From Viridothelium virens (Eukaryota; Ascomycota; Dothideomycetes; Trypetheliales; Trypetheliaceae): a stretch of 64,000 bases of DNA. This document shows positions 54,901 through 64,000 of this stretch, in pieces. The stretch's first letter is position 1. Each line of letters opens with the position of its first letter. The stretch is taken from positions 21,246 through 85,245 of the forward strand of contig ML991863.1 in NCBI GenBank assembly GCA_010094025.1, given 5' to 3'. Both the position numbers and the translations under genes were made by a program. The notes under the pieces are model-generated. The model was not told where the DNA came from and searched no databases. It saw only the letters and a program-made list of their open reading frames with translations.

Positions 54901-55467
54901 AATCAAGTCGAGGAGGTCATCATCAACCGTGTCGCTGTAGCTCAGATTCTTCTTGCTGCGTGCTGATCTTCGACCATTTGCCGCTGTTTCTGACCTCGGG
55001 GTGGTTTTTGCTTTTGCGCCGTTCGACTTGACTGAAGAAGTCTGGGCTGGGGATTTGGCAGGAGGCTTGGAGCTTACAGGGGCGGACCGCTTCGGTTTGT
55101 TCTTGTTGGATGTTGCGAAGTAATCTGAAGATGTTGTAACTTCTCCGGCAGGGGATGCTGCCTTTTTACTATGATACTGTGTTCAGCATGCGTCTCAAAA
55201 GATCATATATAAGTGTAGACGTACGTGTGTTTCCTAGGTGTTACTTTTTTAGGAGTAGCAGGCTTGGAGCTAGTATAGCTATGTCAACCACAGGTCTAAT
55301 GCTTGAATCTTCAACACGTACACTTCAGCCGCGTCATCGTCATCGCTCTCATCAACAATTTTCCTCTTTCCTCTCGTGGGTTTTCTGCTGGTGTCTTCCT
55401 TGGACGTCTTTGCGAGGTTTGCTTGTGCAGGCTTTCCGCCAAAAAAGCTTCGAATATCTGCTGGCAT
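51964..55467 (-). CDS. RFC1: Replication factor C large subunit (1110 aa)
   Basis: Exons 55467-55322, 55269-55225, 55168-52361 and 52297-51964 join exactly in frame (introns 52, 56 and 63 nt). The N-terminus MPADIRSFFGG resembles a PCNA-interaction box. A Lys/Asp/Glu-rich region with KKSTPKK repeats follows. A BRCT domain lies at about 352-431 (LAGLTFVFTGLLETIDR), the AAA+ Walker A GPPGIGKT at about 558-565, sensor-region SNASDTRSKK, Walker B LIMDEVDG at about 626-633, then the RFC1 C-terminal domain and a basic tail. It is the large subunit of the clamp loader that places PCNA on DNA in replication and repair. Length and order are typical for fungal Rfc1. Confidence 0.95.
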
Positions 55468-55601
55468 ACTCGGAACTTACTCAGTGAGTACAGAGCGTTG
55501 TCAAGTAGTAGACTTGTTCAAGGTTCAATGCTGCATACTGTACCTCGGCGGAAGCATTCAAGACATGGTGACGTGAAGCTCGGGTCGACGCGCCTCGCAA
55601 A

Positions 55602-56519
55602 ATGTCGCGTATCACTTTTGGCCGAGGATGCGCCGAGCGCGGATCCATCATCCATCCATTTACGGATACCTTCCGTCTGCTCAGGCTCTTACGCCGCAAT
55701 GCCGCCGCCACGGATATTGATGAGCTTCGGCTCGATCACACCATTGAAATCGTATCCAAAGATTCATTGCAAGTTTACCGTATGATTATAGTTGCCACAC
55801 AACTAACTACAAGCTAGGCCTACATTCCTCCGTACCCTCCCTCTCTTTATCCCATTCTTTCTCTACGAGCCATAAGACCCTTGACTGGCTCGCTCCAAAG
55901 GCCGGTGAAAGCAAAAGATCTCGCAAAGGTAGACCTCGCGTTCCCACAGGCGGATCCGTCCGCGGTACAACCGTTGTCTGGGGCGACTATGGCTTGCGCA
56001 TGTGCGACCACGACCGACGCGTCAGCGCCGCTCAACTTCGCAATGGAGAGGACACGATTCGAAGAAGATTAAGAGGGATGCGATATCGACTTTACATGAG
56101 AATAAATGCCGGTATTGGGGTATACACAAGTGGAAACGAGACGAGAATGGGAAAAGGGAAGGGGTCATTTGACCATTGGGCAAGCCGAGTTGCTGTTTCA
56201 AAGATTATCTTCGAGCTGAAGGGCGACATTCACGAGCAGGTTGTGAGGGATGCATTTAGATTAGCGGGGAATAAGATGCCTGGTAAGTGTTGAAGCACGC
56301 CAACTTTGCGAGGAAGAGGCCCTGGCTGATTGACGAACAGGCGTGTATGAGTTTGTCAAAAAGGGAGATCCCCCTGTCATGGGAATCACGAAGCTCGGGA
56401 ATGGAATGACTGATGCTGAGTTGAGGGGGCCGCGAAAATCGTTACCAGCTCCTAGTCTCCCACAAACCGCCGCGCGTATATCATCCACAACACCCCCCTC
56501 TCAGGGACTCAATGTATGA
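55602..56519 (+). CDS. MRPL16: Mitochondrial large-subunit ribosomal protein bL16m
   Basis: The body is unmistakable L16: RGTTVVWGDYGLRM, RRRLRGMRYRLYMRI, RMGKGKGSFDHWASRV, EQVVRDAFRLAGNKMPG and VMGITKLGNG. Exons 55814-56282 and 56341-56519 are secure (58-nt intron, GTAAGT...AACAG). The preceding segment reads SHSFSTSHKTLDWLAP, a typical mitochondrial presequence cleavage region. The first exon (55602-55772, joined by a 41-nt intron with perfect ACTAAC branch) keeps the frame and gives 272 residues, but a shorter exon starting near 55693 is an alternative. The gene diverges from RFC1 with 134 bases between starts, so the promoter is shared. Confidence 0.9.
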
Positions 56520-56679
56520 TAGACTCGCATCAGCATTCAGCAAAATGTCTACATGGTTCGGGGATTGACAGTTCTTTCCGTGATTTCTTCAAGAATCTCG
56601 ACAATGGGACAATGCTAAATGGCCATCTTTAATAGCTTGGTTACGGGCTCTAAAGTTACATGCTAGCTTGCTCTAGTAT

Positions 56680-57523
56680 TTACAAGGTATCCCGTAGTAA
56701 CTTGTTCATTCTCGCCATCTTGGCAGAAACACTATCGTCAATTGTGCGGTCGCCGATCTCAACCACGAGCCCTCCCTTGATGTCCGAGTTGACCTTCGGG
56801 ACTACCTTTAGTTTCTTGCCCTGCCCAACGTATTGTGACTTCGCGATGGTATTTTCGAGTTGTCGAAGGACCTTTGGATCAAGAGGCTATAAGCTGCATT
56901 AGCATTCTCCAACTACATCAAGGCGTGATCTTCAAGGGTCTCCCTACCGCAGCACTGGTGATTGTGCACTCCACTTCTCCTCGATACGCACTGATCAGTG
57001 TGCCAAACTTTTCGCAAACGCCCTCTAAGATAGACAGTCGATTGTTGTCCGCAAGTGTGGTCAACAGATTTTTCACAGTGTCGCTCTTATCCGCACCACC
57101 GATCTGCTTCTGTAGCTCGCTGACGATCTGTTTCTTGTCTTCGGCTGAGAGAGTAGGAGCAGAGACAACGCGCTGAAGTCTTTCGTCTCGCTTGAATACC
57201 TGAAGCATGTTTTGTATCGCGTTTGCAGTGTTGTCAAGGGAAGAGCTTTTGGCTGCAGCAGTGTACTGCGGGTAGGACGGTCAGCGGGCACGGGGAGCTA
57301 CAGAAATGCAGTTTCGACGAGCTCATTCATGCATGATATGAGAGTTTGTACGTACCAAAGCGCTTGCGTAAGTTCCATCAAGACCGAAAAGAGGTACAGG
57401 TGGCTTTGTAGAAGGAGCCCCGGCAGCAGGCGTAGCGTAGCTTCTAATGGCCGAGCATGCGCCAATTGGAGTGCGACGACCTGAAGCTCGCGTAGCTTGG
57501 GCGAGAGCACGACGAGAGAGCAT
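56680..57523 (-). CDS. ATP5: Mitochondrial ATP synthase subunit 5 (OSCP)
   Basis: Exons 57523-57356, 57265-56948 and 56886-56680 join in frame over 90- and 61-nt introns, giving 230 residues. A basic, Arg/Ala/Ser-rich presequence (MLSRRALAQATRASGRR) is followed by the OSCP/delta domain: PVPLFGLDGTYASAL, LLTTLADNNRLSILEGVCE and the C-terminal GGLVVEIGDRTIDDSV before MNKLLRDTL. OSCP links the F1 head to the peripheral stalk of mitochondrial ATP synthase. It is convergent with MRPL16, whose stop lies 160 bases away. Length matches the family. Confidence 0.95.
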
Positions 57524-58278
57524 GTTGAGTGGAGATGCCGATGCTCAATGTGGGGATTTTGGGGGTTGTCGCTGGCTTGAATAAGATGAGGTTGAAACGC
57601 TTGTTCCGGCCATGGCGCAGGGATAGCAACAGTCACGTGCAAAATCAGTTTTATTTGCCAACCTTAATCCAAGTGATAGCATCAAAATTTGGATCTACTT
57701 CCACGACGCCTCGGGTGGGGTAGAGATGAAGGCAACACCATGACTTCAGAGCCAGCTTCAGTTACATGATAGATTGCCTAGTGTTAGGCAGCTGTGTTCC
57801 CTTGTTGAGCCGATGCAATTAGGTACTCTACTGATGGTTTCCCCGATCTGCTCAACAGTGCTGAGTTGTTTGATCACTTTTTCAAATCCAATGCGACATG
57901 ATTATAAACCCTATTCAGTAGCGCGGATGAAGTTGATTTGGAGACGCTTTCCAACAAGCGGTCAGAAACTATCAGATACACTCGCGACTTTACGAACGAG
58001 ATGAACAAGGTCTCGCCTTGCAAGCCTAGCGATACTCGACTGTCAAGATGCATTATGCTAAAACTCATTCAGTTGGAAAAAAACAGCCCGCTCTAAGTAT
58101 AATTCATGATAGAAGTGTTACTTATCATCAGGGTCGCTTGATACCCTCCTAACAACGCTGTACAGGCACTGAAACCAAGATCACCAAAACACCAAGACTA
58201 TCAAGGCCCAAAAAGAGAGCGGTATACACTAGGTGAAGCTCCTAATAGCACTCATATGGGTACCATATTATCTCACCG
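57524..58278. other. No gene seen
   Basis: OSCP promoter plus the 3' flank of the P450 gene. Includes a minus-strand GC box-like stretch next to the OSCP start but no other recognisable feature. Confidence 0.4.
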
Positions 58279-60151
58279 TCACGCCGTCTCCTCTAAGTCA
58301 ATAAACAAATCCATCCCTGCCTTCGCACTATTAATCCCCAACGCCGGCGTCGACGTATCCAGCTCCGGAAACACCTGGCCCGGCCGACTCGCGGCCAATG
58401 TGACCTCAAAGCGCTGCAGTACCAATGCCACAAAGACCAGCATCTCCTGCCGTGCCAGGAATCTTCCCGGACAGTAATTGACACCGCCGCCAAAGGGCCT
58501 GAAGCTGGCGGAGCTACGGAGGCTCGGCTCGCGGAGGAAGCGTGCCGAATCGAAGGCGGCAGGGTCGGAGCCGAAGATGCGCCTATTGTACTGCAGCTGG
58601 CGGAAGGCGATGAGGATGGTGTTTGGAGCTGTAAGGGTCTTGCCGCCGATGACGGTGGGGGCGATGATCTTGCGGGCGGAGAGGGCGCCGTTGACGATGC
58701 GGAGGACCTCATTGTAGACGGAATCGAGCAAAGGACAGGCGGTGAGGAGGTGGCTTGGGTTCGCGATGGTACCCGTGGTGGGGTCGTAGGCGGGACGAGT
58801 CTCGGTTCGGAGGGTAGCGAGGAGGGAGGGATCGAAGAGGATGTAGCTGAGCATCCAGAAGGCAAGTTTGTATGGGTTGATGTTCGCGCTTTTGTTCGGA
58901 AAAGAAAGTCAGTATTGGGAAACGAGTGAGCCGACTGTCAAGATTGCCTAGAACTTACGCCCAATAGATCATCAGCAGAAGTGCGGCGCGATCCTCGTCG
59001 TTGATATCCATGGCCATCTGCTCCTCTATTGTGGTCTGGATTAGCCACGCTTGACCGCGACGAATTTCCTTCGGCCCACGGATGTATGCAACGAATGCTT
59101 TGAGGAGCTGGTTCCTAGCTTTGCTCAATTTACTGTTCTTGCCTTGTGGATAGTTGAAAACCAGCATCCAGGCATCCTCGTTAAAGTCAGATATGCACTG
59201 AGTCATCCGAGGCTCAATGTCATAAATACCATCTCCGAATAGCGTTCGGGTGATTGCGTCTACAAGAATATTGGAGCAGAAATCTCTCAACGAGATGCAT
59301 TCAATACGTCTCTTTTCGCTGGAACCGTATGTGGCCGATACTGGAGTCCACTGCAGAGAACTACTAATGTATCCGGTGAGTGTCTCGTTTATCTTCTCAA
59401 ATCTTGGTCCTGGAAGAAGCTGCCTCTTGTACAAATCAAGAGTAGAATGCGCACTCGACAGATGTTGGACTTTGGCCGGGTCTAGCTCAGGTCTCCCTTT
59501 CTGTAATACATCCACCGGGAGCTTTTCCCAGATCTTATGGATTACTGACGGGCGAACCCCGAAGCCAACAAACAACTCATTGAGCATTGCGTCCCAGGAT
59601 AACGTTGCGTTATTCCTGTAAACCTCCGCAACATCCTCGGGTGTCGTAAGTATGTATAGCTTTCTTCCGCCGCACGTAATGGTGAATGGCTCTCCGTTGT
59701 CGTTGAAATATGCCCTTTCATTTGCTCAGAACGTATGTATATCCAATGTTTTACTGAAGAAAGCCAAAGCTCGAAACTTACTTGCCGCGTTCAATAAGGG
59801 CCTGAGCATCTGCAATGAACGCCGTGGCATGGCCTGTCTTGAAATCAGTCGTCATTCGAGTAGACTGTACTCTAAGTGTTCTCTTCAGGTCTTCTTACCC
59901 AGAACTGTCAAGAAGTATTAGCTTCTACCCTTTTTCGGTTCCTCGCTTAGCCATGACTGACCTGGTATCCAATATGGGAGCTCTTTTGGAGCATTCGGGC
60001 GTACCAAGGGATGAACAGTGAATGCCCAGATTCTCCACAGCAGCCAGGAAGCAATGAAGCAAACCACAATTTTCACAGCAGTTGAAGAAGCAATCGAAGC
60101 AGGAGAAATTCTCAACTGCTCATAAAGCGGATGTAGAGCTTCTTTCAGCAT
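58279..60151 (-). CDS. Cytochrome P450 (CYP7/8-like group), 537 aa, with a 6-nt microexon
   Basis: Exons 60151-59962, 59904-59899 (six bases), 59833-59782, 59714-58959 and 58888-58279 total exactly 538 codons. An N-terminal membrane anchor (about 27-46: VVCFIASWLLWRIWAF) precedes PYWIPVLGHA, where VLG is assembled across the microexon. The I-helix region is WAANINPYKLAFW, the ExxR motif is EVLR, and the haem signature is FRPFGGGVNYCPGR with axial Cys at about 474. The overall style (Asn in place of Thr in helix I, FGGGxxxCPGR) resembles the CYP7/CYP8-related fungal P450s. A monooxygenase on a lipophilic substrate, ER-bound; substrate unknown. Confidence 0.9.
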
Positions 60152-61827
60152 CTTTGGTTCTTGCAGTGGCTCGCACGATCTCTTGTGGAAGCACGTGAGA
60201 GGAGTTTTCGGAAAATACCACTGGCTTCAATACATTCCAAGAATGACCGCTGTTGGAATATTGGGAAAGAATGAGCTGTAGAGCGTCATTGGGAGTGGGA
60301 TTTATTGAGCTGCTTGTATTGCTTCCTCCTATGCATGCTGAAAGATCAACAATGATTCTCACGTCAACCCCGCGCCGTTCTTCACGCCTTTGGCTCCACA
60401 TTTTCCTTTTGGGCACTGCAATTCACGTTGTCAAGGTCTAGTTCAAGCACGTGAATGTGGGAATCTCAGGGTATGGAAGGAACCCAAGGCGGCATTCTGA
60501 GTGGGTACTTCATGTGCCACATGTGCCACATGTGCCTCATGGGTGATGTACAGTACGGCTGACGGGAGCTGAAGACTCAGCTCCAAGCAAGAGTAAGCTT
60601 GGTAGCATCCTCACAGAGTGGCAATTCGAGATATACGAAGGTATCCTGTGAGAAGCGCTGGAAGAAGTCATCGTGAACGGAACGTTTCGAAATTTGAACC
60701 TCTTTGTACCAGATACAATCACGAACAGACCCTGACCTTGAATCACAGAAAGCCTTTCCGCTTTCTTTCTAGAGTGTAGGACTGAATGCAGGACATCGCC
60801 CCAGCGTCAGCAACGGCAGTATGACCTCTCAAGGAAATCCTGGCACCTAACGTCGCCCTATGCCTCTGCTTGCGCCAATCAATCCTTGAGCTGCTATGCT
60901 GTCGAACAGGACCATAAACACCATTGAACCCAGAGAGATCTGCGCTGCACCTTTTGTGACTTTACTAGGAAACAAAATGGCTGGGACGCACACGATCGAT
61001 CCCGCCCCGGTTCTATCGGACAGCTGCAAGCATGCATTGTTTCAGGCAATACGTCTAGCTAAACCCAAAACGAGGGCAGAGCAAAAAGGATATCAGCATT
61101 ACCAGTAACATTACTAGCCTCGTTTTCGTTCGATGAAGGGTGTCCTTTGCCGCATCTTTTGGTCTTCAGCCTCGATATGCAAATAACACATGAACGATCG
61201 CAGATAAGGTCAACGGTCCGACACACCTCAAGCCGAGTCTTGTTCGTCGAAACAGGCAAACGAAGCGGTGAAACAAGAACTTTCTACTCTTAAGACCTTG
61301 AGGCAGGAGTATCTCCGATCATGATACGCATGACGGTCACTTTTTTGCTTTGCTTGGGTGCCTTTTCCCGTCTCATATCGTGCGAATATCATTGGTGTTG
61401 CTTCGTCTAGAATTACAAGCGTGCCCAACTCCTTAGATGATGTATCATGGGATGCATCTGCGTATTTGTTATGTATTACGGCTCTCCAGCACACGATAGG
61501 GTTTCTGTACAAGTCGCTCAATGTAAGTCCTATCCACGTCACCAATGTTCTAATCTTTGAAGGTCAGTCCGCGCTCTTCCACCTGTTGGGATCTAGCCTC
61601 GATCCAGGCTTGCCATTTCCAATCGTCGCCTCACCGAGGTCTCGAAATACCGGGCCTGGACTCTGCGTTACCGCTTCAAGGTCCCTCTCATTCATTTCGG
61701 AATAGTACTCGCGGGAATAGTCGCAGCTGGGCTGCTTTAGAAAAGCGTTGGCCATCATCGCATTGACGGTTGAGCTTGGCCGGAGGCCGCTTTTCCCAAG
61801 CGTTGTCATCAGTCGTAAAACCCACAA
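60152..61827. other. P450 intergenic region with short tandem repeat at 60511-60540
   Basis: No supported gene. Holds three copies of a nine-base CATGTGCCA unit at 60511-60540, plausible as clustered E-box-like (CATGTG) sites upstream of the first P450. Small frames at 61.2-61.8 kb look like chance. Confidence 0.5.
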
Positions 61828-63608
61828 TTACGAAAGATTCATCTTCCTTTTTCTCCATCGGACAACAATATCCCTCGGATTCCGCATCTGAAGTAGAAGT
61901 TCCACATTGCTATCATTCACCACCGCTAGTGTGCGCCCTCGAGCGTCATCCAACGATTCTCCGTCCCTTGGCACCGGCTCGGAAAGATGATCACGTAGTA
62001 GAGCCACCATGACAGCTACAAACTCGACCTGTGCGAATTTCCTCCCGGGACAGTTCTGCGTGCCCTCGGCCCAGGGGAAGTAGGTTCCTTTGGCTGGTTT
62101 AAATACCTCTTCATCCTCAAGCTTCACGCTTCCCGGGTTTGAACGGAGTATCCATCGTTGTGGTCGCCAGGTACGCGAGTCTGAACCCCAGTGGCGGGGA
62201 TCCGTGTGCGCTGCCTGGAGGTTAGGTATGACAAGGGTGTCCGGAGGAATAATGTACGTTTTACCATGGACATCCAGATGCGTAGGCTGCTCGCCAGTAT
62301 ACTTGGGGACACCAGGAAGTGGATTATAGAGGCGCAGAGTTTCGAACTGGAATTGTCAGCGGACGTTTCGGGCCATTCAGCTAGTGCTGGATCGCAGCAT
62401 CTACATACCAGTACTGCAAGACATCGTTTGAGCTTTGGGAAAACCTCATTGTAGCTTGAAATACTGTCATCGCGTAGGTAATATTGAAGCTCCTCATGAA
62501 TCCAGTCTTGTACTGCTGGATTGGCGGTAATTAGCAGTACTCCATAAGCAAGAGAGATAGCAGTTGTGTCATGTCCAGCAAAGTTGAATACAAAAATATT
62601 ACCAAGGATTTCGCTCTCGGTCAAAGGTTTCATTGCACTCCCGCCATTCGTAGACTCACTTGGTAGAGTCTCACTTGAAGCACGCACTAGATTACTAACA
62701 AGGGTACCAGTACCTGGTTGTCCACTCTTCATGAGTTGCTGCTCGTCTCTCAATTGCTTCATCATGTAGCTTCGAAAGTAGTGAACAGCTCACCCAATCT
62801 GATTCCACCTCCTCCCAAAAGGGAGAGAGAAGGCAGATAGTGGGAATATCATAACCATGAACACATTGGCCAAGATTATCGCGAGTGAATCACGATATGT
62901 CAGAGAACTGGCGTCTTTGACAACAGTGCCAGAATTACCCGTCTTTGGGACACTTTGGAAAGGATATGATCTTTGAAATGCGACATAAGCGAGCACATGC
63001 AATGCCAATGTCCGCGTGTCGTCAGGTGTGGTAGTGAAGCCGCCCGAATTATCGGTAGACGAAAGCCACGAGTTCAACATATCGCGTGCCTGATCCAGTG
63101 CTTCGTTCCACACCAAAGGGCTCTTTTGCTCATTGAATGGGGTGGCTGTGAGTTTTCGTTGTCGCTGCCAGTCCTGGCCCACTGCTGTCGATATACTTGG
63201 GCCAAAGACATTAAGAATCTCCAACATCCATACTGGTCTCTTAAAGTCCCTGTTGCGACTAAAGATTTCTGTGATGGCTTTGTTGTCAGCGACGTAAAGC
63301 CAGTTTCTGGCTGGCGTGACAAGTATCCACGCATCACCAAGTCTAGCATGGGTCTGACATCGGTCATGAAATTCCCAGCCGAGACGGATATGGCGTGTAA
63401 AAGACGTGGCATCGAAGGGAAAGTAGCGTAGTTTAGCCCCGAAGGCTGTTTGGAAAGCAATCCAGAGAGGATTATCGGGAGTAATCGGGCTGACGATGCA
63501 GGGTAGTCCCAGTGCCGACGCCTTTATGAAATTGCGAAAGAGACAATAGCCATTGTAGAGGAGCCATCCAATTGGCAAAAGTATCAGTACGTAAACAAGC
63601 GTAGCCAT
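61828..63608 (-). CDS. Cytochrome P450 with an internal TGA (possible pseudogene)
   Basis: First ATG at 63608. Exons 63608-62409 and 62346-61828 (62-nt intron) give 573 codons with a single in-frame TGA at 62790-62792 (codon 273). An N-terminal anchor (about 2-24) is followed by WILVTPARNWLYVADN, the C-helix WQRQRKL, the I-helix motif FNFAGHDTTAISLAYG, ExxR as ETLR, and the haem loop FPWAEGTQNCPGR (Cys about 499). Sequence on both sides of the TGA is one frame and family-like, so the coding potential is otherwise intact. GTGAGC at the TGA and CGAAG 24 bases later would splice in frame, but 24 nt is below normal fungal intron size. The gene is intact only if the TGA is read through, spliced out, or is an error. 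Confidence 0.85.
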
Positions 63609-63663
63609 GAGGGCTAGTCTGAGCACACCTCGAATACTCTTGAAGATGCAGAAATGCAGTCAG

Positions 63664-64000
63664 CTATATCTTTCTTTCTTTCTTTGATTCCTACTCCCTT
63701 TCAGGTCACACTGGCCTATGAGGGGATCTAGCTATCTAGTATCTAGTCTATGTCTGGTTGCTAATGCTGGCTCTAAAGTGTAAAATACATTCCAGGATTA
63801 TTGTTGCTGCATTAGGTTTTGTTTTAGAGTGATACTGTTCTTGCTGCCGGTGCAGTAACTTAATAGTTTTTTAAATCCTGTCTATTTTACATCCTTCTTA
63901 TGTGCTTATTCCTGCATTTAATCTTCTGGTATCCTTTATAAATAAAATAGTATTTTGTATAATTTATAAATTTGGTTGCTAAATTTTTATTAGTCTATTT
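63664..64000 (-). mobile_element. LINE-C: 3' end of a Tad-type retrotransposon, cut by the window edge
   Basis: (TTTC)n at about 63668-63684 is followed by TCCTACTCCCTTTCAGGTCA and GAGGGGATCTAGCTA, matching the 3' ends of LINE-A and LINE-B, with CTTGCTGCCGGTGCAG at about 63840. Orientation is minus, so its body would extend beyond 64000. Confidence 0.75.

Noticed and set aside
1-64000. DUF3435 captain recombinase
   Set aside because: I looked for a long tyrosine-recombinase-like frame and found none. The Starship reading therefore remains a hypothesis.

Overview
The window is a filamentous ascomycete (Pezizomycotina) chromosome segment. The signs are many short GT-AG introns (mostly 39-75 nt) with CTAAC/CTGAC-like branch sites, fungus-specific families (DUF3723, HeLo, NACHT-WD40, DUF7730-like), mitochondrial MRPL16 and OSCP genes with introns, and C-to-T damage in repeats that resembles RIP. 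The genus cannot be named from sequence alone. I found no rRNA, tRNA or CRISPR. A 935-base N run (37319-38253) is an assembly gap inside a WD40 repeat array.

Region 1 (about 1-44 kb) is accessory. It runs: a Ras-like GTPase with a damaged splice donor (547-1164); a broken unknown gene and a four-exon unknown gene fronted by a 53-bp palindrome (1998-5341); small orphan genes; a DUF7730-like gene and a coiled-coil gene (9-11.5 kb); a pseudokinase beside a RING-like/patatin phospholipase gene (12.2-16.5 kb); a head-to-head DUF3723 gene (16.7-19.3 kb); two Myb/SANT-like genes and other small genes (19.3-24 kb); a GPI-anchored cupredoxin, a MADS-like factor and a ferric reductase-like gene (24.7-28.2 kb); more orphans (28.4-30.4 kb); a decayed Tad-type LINE (31-36.3 kb); a NACHT-WD40 receptor and a divergent HeLo-domain gene (36.9-42 kb); and a second, internally deleted LINE (42.2-43.7 kb).

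Region 2 (about 45-64 kb) looks like core chromosome: a LIM-domain-binding (PtaB-like) regulator, a 3 kb gene-poor stretch, RFC1, mitochondrial MRPL16, ATP synthase OSCP and two cytochrome P450 genes. A third LINE 3' end lies at the right edge.

Two system-level readings stand out. First, the HeLo gene and the NLR look like a HET-S/NWD2-type amyloid signalling pair: the NLR N-terminus carries one copy, and the HeLo C-terminus two copies, of the same motif, (F/Y)(T/S)GN, nine residues, then YGxxY. Second, patatin, DUF3723, ferric reductase, NLR and Myb/SANT genes together are the recognised cargo set of fungal Starship giant transposons. No DUF3435 captain recombinase was seen, so this is a hypothesis about a partial, eroded or edge-missing element.
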